Shown here: positions 33,389-46,698 of the stretch, in pieces
How positions within the stretch are numbered: position 1 is the stretch's first letter
How the letters are laid out: each line of letters begins with the position of its first letter
Source: Boesenbergia rotunda
Lineage: Eukaryota; Streptophyta; Magnoliopsida; Zingiberales; Zingiberaceae
Assembly: GCA_024364735.1 (NCBI GenBank)
Contig: JAGFNQ010002304.1
Coordinates: 168,376-232,375 of the forward strand
Direction: 5' to 3'
Length of the DNA stretch: 64,000 nucleotides
Program-made: the position numbers and the translations under genes
The notes under the pieces: generated by a model
What the model saw: the letters and a program-made list of their open reading frames with translations, nothing else
Database searches by the model: none
Told to the model about the DNA's origin: nothing

Positions 33389-35724
33389 TGATGAACCCGA
33401 AATACTAGGTTAAGTTGTCACGAAATGTGTGGGTTCATAAATTTAGAATATTTATAAAATGCTGGAAACCCTTTTTGCAATCAAAATATGAAAACGTAGT
33501 AAAGGGGCCACAAGTCGTATTTTTCCTGGGGACTAGTTGATGTTGTGTGATTCGAGCTTGTATTTATGTGTCGTTTGTGAATTTTGGGTTTGAATGTAAA
33601 TCTGGGTTTGGATTGCAATTCGAAATAAAAACACAAAGAAAAATGAAGAGAACTAAACTAATGAACCAAACAAGCGATAGCAATTTATAACTCAATCAAA
33701 GGTAAACTAACTCAACCAAGGGGACTAACTAAAATTGGAAAAGCAAATCTGAATTAAAATGCAACACAGATGCTAAATAAAGGAACAATAGCAGTGAATG
33801 ATAGTTTTCGCAAGCAAACAAACTTGACTCAATGCTAGCTACAAAATTTAGCAATTAAACTTAAAACAAACTCGACTCAAACTATCTACAGATTTTGAAA
33901 GCCAACTAATGTAGGGAAAAATTCCGAGATGCTAGATACGATACCAATTAACTTCAAACACTGTCATACACCAAAAGACAAATGGAAAACTGATCCAAAT
34001 CAGTGCCCAAAACAGCTTGGCACGTAAGGTAAAATCCTTGTGCCAAAGCTGAGTTTTTGTGCCAAAATTGATTCTAACAATTCAGCTGGGAATGTAAGGG
34101 CTGTAAGTGAGTAATATACAATGGATTGAGAGCATTCAGAAGTGAAGAACTCAGAATTATCGAATGGAAGCTGTCAAATTTAAACAAAACCGAATGAAGG
34201 ACTGAATTCAGAATTGATAGTGTGCAGAAATCGAAACTAAATTCAGGGAACAACTAAGCTCCAGAACTCACAAGCAACTGAGATCGAATTTACCAAACTA
34301 ATACAAGAAACAATTCAGAAACAAACTAAACTAGCTGATATGAAAATGCAGAACCTAAGGAATTGATACGCAGAGTCAAAGTGCATAAAGAAAGTTCTGA
34401 TAAGCAGCTAACAGAATTGGCACGCAAGAAAAGAAACTGAAAACTAACTGAAATTGAATCTGATTGTCCACTAACAAGCTCCTAAGCTCTTAACATGAGG
34501 AATTCAAACTAAATTACAGCAAAGCAGTTTAGAAACGAAACTAAGTAGCTAATCCAGAAATTTCAGAAACAGAATTCCTGTGCATAATTGGAATTACAGC
34601 AAACACAATGAAAATTAACCAAGTAAACGAAGCCTAGATCCCTTCCTTGACTCGAGAACTCCTTGTCGTCACACAAGGGTGAGCCTCGAACCCCTAAGCT
34701 CCACAGATTGCTGGTTGAACTGTCTCCCCGATCGATTCACAGTCAATCTTTGCTGCTGGTTGAAAATCCACTCGATCTCTTCAATCTGGCCTTGTGGGAT
34801 TGCAATGGTGATTTGTGGATGATCAGAACACTCCAGGGAACCCCTCTGAACTGCTCAGATGGATGAAAAGTGGCTAACCAGATGATTCGATCGAGCGATT
34901 GGCAAAGCTAGTGAAACCCTCACGGTGCTCTGTTTAATGCTGAATTTGAGCTGAATTTCTCACGGAGACAACCTTCCAACGATCTAGAACTCTAACCAAG
35001 TCTGGAATCCATGCGGTCACGCCTCGGTTGAAGAAGAACTTGCTGAAGAAAATGAAAAAGAAATGAAGGAAACGAGCTACGGTGAGGACGCGACCAGGCT
35101 GAAGAGCTGGGAAAATTTCCTTAAGTGCATAAGAATGGACGGCCCAGATTGATCGGAGGAGATCCAACGGCTGATCTTGCTCTGATTTAATCCAAACTTT
35201 GATGATGATGATCTGGGGTTAGGATCTACCTCGTGGTAGCTCGGATCCTCCAGATGTGCAATGGATGGTCCAGATCAACCTAATCTTTGAATGGACGAGC
35301 TAGAGCCCTCTGAGCTTGATCCAACGGTTGAATGAGATCTGATTGGGATGAAACCTTTAGATCATGATCAGAGTGCTTGATCAACCCTAACCCTAGCTCG
35401 GATTGCTTCAGATGGTCCCAGATGGCTCAGATCTAGCCGCTTTTGAATCGGACGGCCCAGATTAATCCGAAACTTGATAACTCGATCTGGGTCCTCTTCC
35501 GACTCAAGTTTGACCCAGTATGCCCTAGGTCCATGAACCTTTCATGCATACAAAAATAGATCAAAAATTTAGTGGCCAAATAATCCAATTTTGTGCAAAT
35601 TTACAATTAAGTCCAAAATAAGAGGAAGTTCTAAAACCTAGGGTAAATTCACAATTAAGCAAGTAAAATATGGGTCAAACATGGATTTTAGCAATTAAAA
35701 TAATCAACAAAATGGTACTTATCA
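33389..35724 (-). repeat. 5' LTR of C
   Basis: Direct copy of 24750-27084. It ends ACTTATCA and is followed by target duplication CCAAC and the resumed pol of B. Confidence 0.9.
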
Positions 35725-37317
35725 CCAACTCTAGGAGTCAGGACTAGATCCTCCTATAGAAACCTTAGTCAAATAGCTATGATATCAAAAATAGAACCCA
35801 AAACTATAGATGAAGCCCTACCTGACCTTGATTGGATCATAGCTATGCAAGAAGAATTAGCCCAATTTGAGAGGAACCAAGTCTGGGAACTAGTGCCTAA
35901 ACCTGAAGGCAAATCCATCATTGACACTAAGTGGGTCTTTAGGAATAAGCTAAATGATCAAGGTGAAATAGTTAGAAATAAAGCCCGCTTAGTAGCTAAG
36001 GGATTCAGCCAAGTAGAGGGATTAGATTACGATGAAACATATGCCCCAGTAGCTAGACTTGAGTCCATTAGAATGTTGTTAGCCTTTGCATCCCACAAAG
36101 GATTTAAGCTATACCAAATGGATGTAAAGTCTGCCTTCCTAAATGGATTCATTAAAGAAGAAGTTTATGTAGGACATCCCCCTGGGTTTGAGGACTTAGA
36201 CAAACCTGACCACGTTTACAAATTAACTAAAGCACTATATGGGTTAAAACAAGCACCTAGGGCTTGGTATGAACGTTTATCAACTTACTTAACTTCTAAA
36301 GAAGTTAAACAAGGGCAAATTGATTCAACCTTATTTATTAAAACCCTAGGAAAAGATATATTTATTGCCCAAATTTACGTAGATGACATAATCTTTGGAT
36401 CCACCAACACAAACTTCCTAAAAGAGTTTGTCAAGATAATGGAAAATGAATTTGAAATGAGCTTAGTTGGTGAGCTTACCTTTTTCCTAGGACTATAAAT
36501 CAAACAAACTAGAGATGGAAACTACGTCCATCAATCCAAATATGCTAAAGAGTTAATAAAGAAATTTAAAATGGATAACTCTAAAAGCATAAGTACCCCC
36601 ATGGCCACTAATGTAAAAATAGATAGTGACCCTGATGGTAAGCCAGTAGACCTCAAACTATATAGAAGTATGATAGGTAGTCTACTGTACCTTACAGCCA
36701 GCAGACCTAACATTCTTTTTGCTGTAGGGATGTGTGCTAGATACCAAACCTGTGCTAAGGAAACGCACTTAGCAGCCCTAAAAAGAATACTAAGATATGT
36801 AAAGGGCACCCTAAATGTAGGGATCTGGTATCCCAGGACCTCAACCTTCAATTTGTTAGGATACTCAGATTCTGACCATGCTGGTTGCAAACTAGATAGA
36901 AAGAGCACAAGTGGAAGTTGCCAACTGTTAGGAAATAGTCTAGTAAGTTGGTGCAGCAGAAAACAACACTGTGTAGCTCTGTCCATAACTGAAGCTGAGT
37001 ATGTAGCCTTAGGAGAGTGTGTAGCACAACTTTTATGGATGATGCACACTCTTAAGGACTTCCAGCTTAACTACACCTAAACTCAAGTATTTATTGACAA
37101 TATAAGTTCAATAAATCTAACTAAGAACCCAATCCAACATTCCAGAACTAAACACATAGAAGTCAAACATCACTTTGTAAGAGACCATGTAGCCAGGGGT
37201 GAAATAGTACTTAAACATATAGACTCAAAATCCAACTTAGCTGATATATTCACAAAACCCTTACCTGAGTCTGAGTTCAGTTCACTAAGAAGGCAGTTAG
37301 GATTGTGTTCTGTATAA

Positions 37318-38599
37318 TAGATTAACTCTACTTTTGATTTTCTTACTGCTTTTCTTGATTTAAAAATCAGTTTCTAAAAGAATTTTGAAAAACTGTCTTT
37401 CTTTAAATCAGTTTTATTTTAAATCTTTTTCGACTTAGTTTTATTTCAAAACTACCCCCTTTCAAAACTAGGGCCTTTTCACAAATGGACTTAGCCTAGG
37501 CCCTAACCCTAGAAATGCATGCACCTATAGATTTAGAAGCCAGCATCTCACAAGCACTTTAGGGTACTTTTGATTGATAACCTAGAAAGGGTTGAGATGC
37601 TTAGGTCTTTGCCTTAATTCATGATGCTTTAAGTCAGTGCATCTGCAGTAATTGGGGCACAAAATACAACTTACACAGCAATCAAGTTAAGTGTCAAGTT
37701 TAGAAAATCTAACTTGAACATAAACACTTAACTTGACTAACCCTAGCAAAAACTACTGCTTATAACAGTTAGTGAGTAGCTAATTGGGTTAGACAGGTCC
37801 CTACAAGAGAAAATCAACTGATTTGGTTTAAGTCTTATCATGAATTGGTTCAGTACAGCAAAATCATGCAAATATTTTTCCTTTATGAAAGTTATTCCCT
37901 TTATGCAATTTAATTTCTGCTATATTTATCTGTTTTTGATATATGGCAAAGGGGGAGAGATAAGAAAGGAGAGAATTTAAAATTTTCTATTTAAAATGGT
38001 TTTTTTGTTATTTTTGTCTCTTAAAATTATAAAATCTATCCTTTATTCAAAAAGTACTTAATTAAGCTTTTCAAAAATTCTGTAAGTACTTAAGCTTTTC
38101 AAAATTTTCAAAGTACTTAAGCTTTTCAAATTTTCAAAATTTTACTAAGTACTTAAGCTTTTTCAAATTTTCAAAACTTTACTAAGTACTTAAGCTTTTC
38201 AAAACTTTACTAAAGTACTTAAGTTCTCAAATTCTCAAATTTTCCTAAGTACTTAAAACTGAAGCTTTTCAAACTCTAAGTACTTAAAATTTTACCAAGC
38301 ACTTTAAACTCTAAGTACTTAAAATGTTCAAATTTTACCAAGCACTTTAAAACTTAAGTTTTTAAAACTTTTGAGTACCTTAAACTTAAGGCGTCAAAAT
38401 TTTCAGTACTCAAAACTTAAGTTTTTCAAAACTCTTCTTAAAGTTTTTTGACTTAAAATCTATTCTCAAAAACCCCATGAATTTTTAAAAAATCTAGGGG
38501 GAGACTCCTTCCAGGGGGAGGGAACAGACGGTAATTTTTATGCTTTGATTAAACTTAACTTTTTGAACCAGGGTTGCCATAAATCAAAAAGGGGGAGAT
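37318..38599 (+). other. B 3' non-coding region and polypurine tract
   Basis: Homologous (inverted) to F 58237-59600. It holds the junction hairpin and, at 38040-38450, a minisatellite of AGTACTTAAGCTTTTCAAA units. The polypurine tract AAAAAGGGGGAGAT is at 38587-38599. No gene. Confidence 0.8.
37543..37600 (+). other. Junction hairpin, B copy 2 (after pol)
   Basis: Arms GCATCTCA (37543-37550) and TGAGATGC (37593-37600). The inner parts CACTTTAGGGT and ACCTAGAAAGGGT can extend the stem. Same relation to the 3' region as in F at 59261. Confidence 0.7.
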
Positions 38600-38841
38600 T
38601 ATTGGTGCAGAAAGCACCCAAGTCAAACCTGAGTTTTGATAATGGCAACAGGGCTCAAAAGTTAAGTCTTACTTGTTATCTAACAAGTTACTCTAGTGTG
38701 CAGGTTAAAAAGTCCTAGCGAAGGACTGCTAGGCACTGGCAAAGGAATGCCAGGGTACAAAGCCCTAGCGAAGGACTGCTAGGCACTGGCGAAGGAATGC
38801 CAGGGTACAAAGCCCTAGCGAAGGACTGCTAGGCACTAGCG

Positions 38842-41097
38842 TGTTAGTGATATGAGAGAAGTGTCCTAAGGCAATCGCCTTATGATTGTAAACATTTATT
38901 TTAATAAATGATAATTCACTATTTGAGTATACATGATTGTGTATTTGATTGGGATCTTAAACTTATCTACTGAATGTCCGCAATACAATTCACAGCATAA
39001 GAGAATTTGTGATGGGATCACAACTAGTGATTATCTCTAAATGTGAAATTGTGAAGTATTGAAAATATCCCTAGTCGATGAATTGATAAATACGGACACT
39101 ATCAATTCTGTTGAGACTAGCATGGGTTATTCTCTAATCAGCTGATTCTCACTGGCTGGTGACATTGGGATGTCCGAAGATAATCATGGATGCTAGTTAA
39201 GAGAACTAGTTCATTGGAGTGACTAGCTGTAAAATTTCATATGGTAATCTATAAAGATATGTCAATGAAGTTCTTACTGCAGCTTAAGTGCGATGTTCCT
39301 TTGACTTGCGGTGTTCAAGTCATCTTGGTCATGGAGACATACTTTAACATCTTAAGCAAGCATCTCTTAGGAGGTGTGGACCCAGGATGATTGGGTATAA
39401 GCCAAAGTGCCCGAAGATGTTTGAGCAGCCTACAAAGGATTCACCACTCCTTGCGAGGAGATGTATACCCAGGCCTATCGTCGGATTGTTACTCAAAGCC
39501 TCTGGCCAGAGCATATCATGTTTAGAGTGCGAGTCTCTTAAATACATGAGAGTAATTAGAAATCCAAAGGACGAGAAAGACACTACTTGGGCTAGGTGTG
39601 ACGTAGTCAGCCTAGTGGGGACTGACACAAACAGACCATGTCCTGAACCAAGTGGGTATAAGATGGTGAAGGGAATGGGGCACGATTCATTAGAGCTGCT
39701 GAAGGGTTTCAGAATTACTTCTGAGGTCAAACCGTTGATCTTTCGATTAATTGGGGGTCATGATGTACTACTAGGTGCCACTCATGACCGTTCTATAATT
39801 GGTTAATTATAGACGGCCAACATAAATCGAAAGCCTATTTAGTCACACGCACTACGAGTAATCCGAGGGATTTAAAACGAGTTGAAAATTGGATTTTCCG
39901 ATCAAGAGAAATAAGTCGAATCTGAGTTAATCAGAGGCGCAATGGAAGCTTAAAATGGCTAAGTCTTTTGAAGGCTTATTGGGCGAATTAAATGAGTTTA
40001 ATTCGCGAATGGTTCGGCTCGGTTTGGCCGGCCAAAGAGGGTGCCAAACCCCTTTGGTTTGGCCGGCCACCATCATGGGGAGAAACCAATTTATTTGGTT
40101 TAATTAATAAAATAAATCTAGCGCGATTTGTTTTATAAATTATGGATAAATAAATTTGTATAAAGAAATTTATATAAATAAATTTATGGAAATTTATTCT
40201 TTTTATGGAAATTAAAATGATCCATGGAATGGTTTATTTTAATTTTATAAAATCAATTATGAATTGATTTTTCATAATAAAGAAGAATTATAAATTTCTT
40301 ATAAAATTTTATTCCATAATTAAAGGAGAAAAGGTATTTGTTTTATTATAAAGTTAGTTATAATAAAACTTGGCTTAAACGGAATAATTAATAAGAGAAT
40401 TTATAGGATAAATTTCTTATGAAAAATTCCGTTAAAGAGGAGACTTGGCAAGGGAGAAGCAACTATATAAGGAACCAAAGGCAAGCCTTGAATTCCCAAT
40501 CAATTAATCAAGAGATTAGTTGCTCCCCTCTCTCTCTCTCTACACGCCTCTCTCTCTCTAGGGCCGGCGCCCCTCTCTCTCTAGGGCCGGCTCTCTCTCC
40601 TCCCCTAGGGCCGGCGCAACTCCCAAGGTGGGCGTGAGCTTCATCCACCAAGACGACCTCGAAGAAGAAGAAGCGGATCGCATCTCCTTCCTTCCCGGAA
40701 TTTGGATTCCGATTCTTGGTGGTTAGTTTCCTATCTTCTCTCTTGATCTTCTAGTTGTGCCTATAGAGAATCTAGTAGTTCTCGTCGGCACAAAACTCGT
40801 GACTTTGCGAAGTCATCCCGAAGAGAACTCGGCGTGGACGCGAATAGAGGCGGAGCTTCCAAGGGACGCTACGGTTGGATCTCGTCCCTTACTTCAAGTT
40901 ACGCGAGGTACTAAGTAAATTAGTTTACTTTTCCGCAAAGTTTTAATTTATGATCATGTCCACACATCATAAGGTTGCATGCTAGATACGAGGTTAAAAT
41001 AATTTAGGAAATTATTTTATGCTAATTCTTCCGCTGCACGTAAAAATTTAAAATTTTACGAACCCGTATCCTTGTCAACATGCACCCGGTCCCAACA
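38842..41097 (+). repeat. 5' LTR of D
   Basis: TGTTAGTGATATGAG...GGTCCCAACA. Contains two TTTGGCCGGCCA palindromes (40020-40075), a TATA box TATATAAG at 40464-40471, CT repeats and GGGCCGGC motifs. A 139-codon ORF (39387-39806) is present in both LTRs. Confidence 0.92.
40464..40471 (+). promoter_or_regulatory. LTR TATA box of D (5' copy)
   Basis: AACTATATAAGGAACC. The 3' copy is at 48323-48330. Confidence 0.7.
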
Positions 41098-41098
41098 G

Positions 41099-41110
41099 TG
41101 GTATCAGAGC
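41099..41110 (+). promoter_or_regulatory. Primer-binding site of D
   Basis: TGGTATCAGAGC (initiator tRNA-Met), directly after the LTR end. Confidence 0.92.
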
Positions 41111-42798
41111 CGGTTAGTGTTCGACATAATCATAAAATTGTTTTGCGGAAAACTTTGTCATGATCTCAATTTTGGAAAAAATTTTCAATTATGGAAACTT
41201 TCCAATTATAATAAATTTTAGATTTAGGAATTTCAAAGTTTGGAAATCCTCATGAAATTTCGCAAACGTTTGAAATATCCTAGTTTCTGAAATTTTATGA
41301 TAATTGTGAAAACTTCCCATCTTTGGAAACTTTCCAATTTTGGAAATTTTTCTATTTTAGAAATTTTCCAATTTTGGAAATATGTAAGTTTTCTTTGTAC
41401 CAGAAACTTACAATTATTCTGAAAACCTATTATGAAATCTCGCGATTTTGGGCACTTTCTTTCAAGAAAGTCTAGACAAATTTATGGAACGTTAATTGAC
41501 AATTAAATTCAAATTGGATTTAAATTATTAACAAAATTCTTTACTTTGGGGAGTGCCTCGGGGAGCCACCCAAATTAAAGTTAGTTGTTGTAATTTCCCA
41601 ATTTTAAATGAAATTGTCATGTTTAATTTGGTTGCGCTTCCGAAGCGGACCAAATTGGATTTGCGACAAATTACTTTTCTTTGGGTATCTGAGCCTCGGG
41701 GAGCCACCCTTAGAAAACGATTTGTTGTAATTAATTAAATCCATAAATAAAATATGATTTAAGAGGTGATGCTCTTACATATTGTTGTCTCCAAAATTAA
41801 TTAGGAAAATGGTTTCCTATAGAGTTTTCTTAAATGAGATTTTCATGAAAATAATATGTGGTTGAATTAAGGGAATTGTCTCTTAATTTAATAAGATTTG
41901 ATTTAGAGAAATCAAAGTCTTAAACATATTATTTCCGAAATTGATTATGACAATTTAGGAAATTGTTTCCCAAAACAATTCCTTTAATAAAGTATGAAAT
42001 TAGAATTAGGAAATCCGGTTCCTAATTCAATTAATGAGACTTGATAACTTAAGTCACATACATACTTTATTAAGGAAATCGTTAGTCATGACATATGTCA
42101 TGAATGTGCTTAGAAAAGATGAGACCCAAAACCCCTTACAAAATATTAAGGCCAACACCTTCCATTAATATGGTTAGAATCGGAGTTTTGTTTCTCGTTT
42201 GGGTTGATGGACACATCCATGCCCGACTTGAACCTCAACATGTTCAAACCATGGAATTAGTTTATGAATAATATAGTTGGAGTCAGAGGTCAATCCTTAG
42301 TTTTGGTTGTTGGACACATCCAAGCCTGACTAAACGGTTGAATGAGCTCCAACCATATTAAAACTATTTCTTGATTAATGGGTCAGCCTTAAGCTTGGAG
42401 CATCGATTTGTTGTGCCACAGCCAAGGTCGATGTAAAGAGAGGTGCAGTTGGGTGCTATGTATAATGTCGCATACTTGTTAATGAGTTAACAACCCAATG
42501 ATTTATGCAAACATTCAATTAGTTGATAGCATAAAGTGATAGTTACATATATGTGATATGTAATCGGTATAATTACCTACCTTCACAGCTAAGAATAACT
42601 TGATGGCCACAGCCATGGTGGTTCTTATCTGTGGTTGGATATCAACCTATTTGGAGATGTTCCTACGATCTCCCGAATTGATAAAAAGGGTTATTCAATT
42701 TGAAAAATAAATAGGATTTTATTAATGTATGTTGATACATTCTTTAATCAATCTTCTCACATAAGCTCAATTTGTATTTCTAGGTTAATCACTCGATC
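41111..42798 (+). other. Untranslated leader of D
   Basis: 1.7 kb without a convincing gene. 41160-41400 repeats AATTTTGGAAA-type words, and GGGGAGCCACCC occurs at about 41560 and 41700. Long leaders are known in BARE/Angela elements. Confidence 0.75.
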
Positions 42799-43905
42799 AT
42801 GTCTTCTCTAAACTTGCGTTCCATTTTGGACACCAATAAACTGACTGGGCCAAACTTCATGGACTGGCTTCGAAACCTAAGGATAGTCCTCAAGGCAGAG
42901 AAGCTTGCTTATGTCCTTGAAAATCAACTTCCCAACCATCCTCCAGAGAATGCAACTCCAGACCAATTGTTGGCCTATCAGAAACATGTGACCGATTCTG
43001 AACTTGCGAGTTGCATTATGCTAGCCTCTATGGTACCTGAGCTGCAAAAGCAGCATGAGCATATGGATGCTTATACCATCATCTTCCATCTTCACGAGTT
43101 ATTTGAAGAGCAGGCGAGATCCGAAAGGTTCGAGGTCTCCAGACTCCTCTTCACCTCAAAGATGCAGGAAGGCACTTCTGCCTCACAATTTGTGTTAAAG
43201 ATGTTGGGGTACATTGAGCGACTGAGCACACTCGGTTTTGCAATGGATCATGAACTAAGTATTGACTTAATTCTGAGTTGTTTGCCCAAGAGTTATTCAC
43301 AATTTGTGATGAACTATCGGATGAACAAACTAGAGACCACCATTCCTGAGTTGCTCAACCTGCTGAAGGCTGTAGAGCCTTCTGTAAAGCCGGATCAAAA
43401 GGCGGTACTGTTAGTTGGTTCCTCGAAGAAAGGTTCTAAAAGGAAGGCCAAAGAACATAACAAAGGGAAGAAGAAAAAGGCCAAAAAGACTGAAAAGAAA
43501 CCAAAAGGAACTTGCCATCATTGTGGCAAGGAGGGTCACTGGCGAAGAAACTGCAAGGTTTATCTTGAGTCCTTGAAGAATAAGGCATCCGATGCCCCAT
43601 CCTCTTCAGGTATCTTCGTTATTGAATGTCACTCTATTTCCTCAAATACCTGGGTACTTGATACTGGGTGTAGCTCACATATATGTAATGACATACAGGG
43701 GCTAAGGAATAGAAGAAGACTCGTCAAAGGAGAAGCGAATTTGCGAGTTGGAAATGGAGCAAAGATTGCTGCTGTTGCCATCGGAACATATTTGCTAAAG
43801 CTCCCCACTGGACGTGTCTTAGAATTGGATAATTGTTATTTCGTTCCTTCATTAATAAAGAACATTGTATCTATTTCATGTTTGAATGAAAAGGTTATCA
43901 TTTAA
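42799..43905 (+). pseudogene. gag: D gag and start of protease
   Basis: ATG at 42799. The gag N-terminus LNLRSILDTNKLTGPNFMDW is a typical Angela/BARE form. Lys-rich region, then zinc knuckle CHHCGKEGHWRRNC near residue 237, then protease active site WVLDTGCSSHIC near residue 290. The frame is lost near 43890 (one base); the continuation is in another frame up to the ORF at 43965. Gag itself appears intact. Gag forms the particle and the protease cleaves the polyprotein. Confidence 0.9.
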
Positions 43906-45209
43906 CTTTTAGTAACAATTGTTGTTACATAACTTTAAATGGCGTTCTTTATGGGAATGGAACTTTGTGCAATGGTATCTACACGTTAGATTTATCCGGT
44001 GACGTTTTCAATATCGAAGTTAGCAACAAACGTGCTCGAATAGATAATCAAATAGACTCCTACACGTGGCATTGTCGTCTTGGCCATATAAGTAAGAAAC
44101 GCATGACCGAATTACACCGATGTGGAATTCTGGAATCATTTGAACCCGGTTCATTTGATACATGCGAATCATGCTTAAAAGGCAAGATGGCCAAATTACC
44201 CTTTTCCGGAAAAGGTAATCCAGTGGGAGAATTGCTTGGTCTAATACATACTGATGTATGTGGACCAATGTCAACTCTTGCACAAGGAGGCTATAGCTAC
44301 TTCATCACCTTTATCGATGATCACTCACGATTCGGGTATGTGTTCTTGATGAAACACAAATCTGAAGCTTTTGAGAAATTCAAAGAGTTCAGAAATGAAG
44401 TAGAGAAACAGCTTGGCAAAAGTATTAAGATACTTCGATCCGATCGGGGTGGTGAATACTTGAGTCAAGAGTTTCAAGATTATCTTAGGGACAATGGGAT
44501 ATTGTCCCAATGGACTCCGCCGTATACACCACAGCATAATGGTGTATCTGAGAGGCGCAACCGAACCTTGATGGACATGGTTAGATCCATGATGAACCAT
44601 GCAACTCTTCCAAAATCCTTTTGGGGCTATGCACTTAAGACAGCTGTTTACTTGCTAAACAGAGTCCCGACCAAGGTAGTCTCTACTACTCCATATGAGA
44701 TATGGAATAGTAAGAAACCTCACTTAACTCACCTTAAGATATGGGGTTGTCCTGCTTATGTGAAGCGGATTGTATCAGACAAATTGGATGCTAAGTCTGA
44801 TAAATGTCTATTTATTGGATACCCTAAGGAAACGAAGGATTACCAATTCTATCATCCCTTGGAGCAAAAGGTGTTTGTTTCAAGGCATGCTGTATTTCTG
44901 GAAAAAGAATTTCTTTTACAAGAAAACAGTGGGAGTGGCATTGAACTTGATGAAGTTCAAGAAACTCCAATAGACATTACAGAGACACCTAGTCTAGACC
45001 CACAACCGATAACTCATAGTGATGAGCTATCAGTTGAACCTAAAACAACACCACCTCTTCGTAGGTCTGATAGGACACGCAATATTCCAGAGAGATACGG
45101 ATTTCTCGTAAGTGAATCGAACGACGTATTACTCATAAGCGATGATGAACCTATCAGTTATGAAGATGTTCTGAAAAGTTCAGAAAGGGACAAATGGCTT
45201 GAGGCCTGA
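43890..45209 (+). pseudogene. D protease end and integrase
   Basis: GAG-pre-integrase zinc finger (HCRLGH...CESCLKGK), integrase catalytic core with IHTDVCGPM, DDHSRFGYVF, RSDRGGEYLS and HNGVSERRNRTL, so the DDE residues are present. The tail reads RRSDRTRNIPERYGF. A one-base deletion at about 45206 (GAGGCC then TGAAG) shifts the frame before RT. Confidence 0.88.
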
Positions 45210-46678
45210 AGTCGGAAATGGATTCCATGTACGAAAATCAAGTATGGGACTTGGTTAACCCACCTGAAGGGATTAAGCCCATAGGGTGCAAGTGGGTTTT
45301 CAAGAAGAAAACCGACATGGAAGGTAATGTAGTTACCTTTAAGGCTAGATTAGTGGCAAAAGGATATCGTCAAAAACAAGGAATTGATTATGACGAAACC
45401 TATTCGCCAGTAGCTATGCTTAAATCCATTCGGATGCTCCTAGCCATAGCAGCTCATTATGATTATGAGATATGGCAAATGGATGTGAAAATAGCTTTCC
45501 TTAATGGAAACCTGCTTGAGGATGTATACATGATACAACCTGAAGGTTTCACATCGGTTGATAAAACCAAAGTATGCAAGCTTAGACGATCCATATATGG
45601 ACTGAAGCAGGCATCTAGAAGCTGGAACATCCGTTTTGATGAGACAATCAAAGAGTTTGATTTCTCACAAAATCCTGACGAACCTTGTGTGTACAAGAAG
45701 GTTAGTGGGAGTGCAGTCGTATTCCTAGTATTATATGTCGATGACATATTACTTATAGGAAACGATATATCAGTCTTACAGACAGTTAAAATTTGGTTGT
45801 CCAAAACTTTCTCCATGAAAGACCTGGGAGAAGCAACCTATATCCTTGGGATTAGAATCTATAGAGATAGATCAAAACGGTTGCTTGGTCTTTCGCAGTC
45901 TACATATATAGACCGAGTGCTAAAAAGGTTTAGCATGTCGGAATCCAAGAAAGGTTACCTTCCCATCAGGCATAGGATCAACCTTTGAAAGTCTATGTGT
46001 CCGCGCACAGAAGACGAGAGGATTTGCATGAATAAGATTCTCTATGCATCCGCGATAGGATCTATCATGTATGCTATGTTATGTACAAGGCCCGATGTAT
46101 CGTATGCTTTGAGCGTCACAAGCAGATACCAGTCGGATCCAGGAATGGATCATTGGGCGGCTGTCAAGACAATCCTTAAGTACTTAAGAAGAACTAAGGA
46201 TGTGTTCCTAATATATGGAGAAAGAGATATGGAAATACGTGGGTATATAGATGTCAGTTTCCAGACAGATAAGGATGACTCCAAATCTCAGTCTGGATTC
46301 GTATTTACTTTGAATGGAAGCGCAATAAGTTGGAAGAGTTCCAAACAAGACATCGTAGCGGATTCTACCACGGAAGCAGTCTGGATCAAGAAGTTTGTCT
46401 CGAAACTTGGTGAGGTTCCAACCATTGATGAAGCAGTGCCGGTTTACTGCGACAACAATGGAGCTATTGCACAAGCAAAGGAACCAAGGTCTCATCAGCG
46501 ATCCAAACACGTGCTTCGCCGCTATCATCTGATCAGAGAGATTATAAGTAGGAATGACATACAAATTGAGAAAATTCCCACTGAAAGGAATTTAGCGGAT
46601 CCTTTAACTAAGGCCTTGCCTCAAAATAAGTTTGAGGGTCATGTTAGAGCCTGTGGTATTGGATACCGTGGCGATTGA
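45210..46678 (+). pseudogene. D reverse transcriptase and RNase H
   Basis: RT has GCKWVFKKK, MDVKIAFLNG and the intact active site YVDDILLIG. An in-frame TGA at 45986-45988 separates RT from the connection domain, which continues in the same frame from 45995. RNase H keeps FTLNGSAISWKSSKQD and STTEA, then jumps directly to VWIKKF. About a dozen codons expected here, including the conserved EY motif, are missing, probably by recombination between GAAGC-type short repeats. It ends GIGYRGD. Confidence 0.87.
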
Positions 46679-46698
46679 CATTAGGCTAAGTGGGAGTT

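Larger units (their letters stand above)
24750..35724 (-). mobile_element. C: Athila-like Ty3/gypsy element lacking RT and integrase
   Basis: Two direct LTRs, 24750-27084 (2335 bp, 3' LTR) and 33389-35724 (2336 bp, 5' LTR), start TGATGAACCC and end ACTTATCA on the plus strand. Target duplication CCAAC at 24745-24749 and 35725-35729. The minus-strand primer-binding site is Asp-tRNA type and the polypurine tract is GGGGGAGT. Gag and protease are recognisable, but no RT, RNase H or integrase motif is present in the internal 6.3 kb. The two LTRs differ by eye at roughly 2 percent of sites, so the insertion is fairly young. It is a gag-bearing non-autonomous element. Confidence 0.88.
23212..37317 (+). 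pseudogene. pol: B pol: protease, integrase, RT, RNase H, split by element C
   Basis: Two parts: 23212-24749 and 35725-37317. The first has protease LDSGCSRHMTGD, zinc finger WHRRLGH...CESCNQGK, and the integrase core with VDDYSRFTW, SDHGGEF and PQQNGILERRNR. The second has RT with KWVFRNK, MDVKSAFLNG, the intact catalytic box YVDDIIFGS, then RNase H (YSDSDHAGCKLDRKSTSG, SITEAEY). In-frame stops lie at 23602-23604, 24238-24240, 36496-36498 and 37078-37080. The natural stop is TAA at 37315-37317. Frame is kept across element C once one CCAAC copy is ignored. Apart from the stops the catalytic residues look normal, so decay seems recent. Confidence 0.9.

Noticed and set aside
39387..39806. 139-codon ORF, also at 47246-47665
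   Set aside because: It lies inside the D LTRs and is kept in both only because the LTRs are nearly identical. No motif was recognised.
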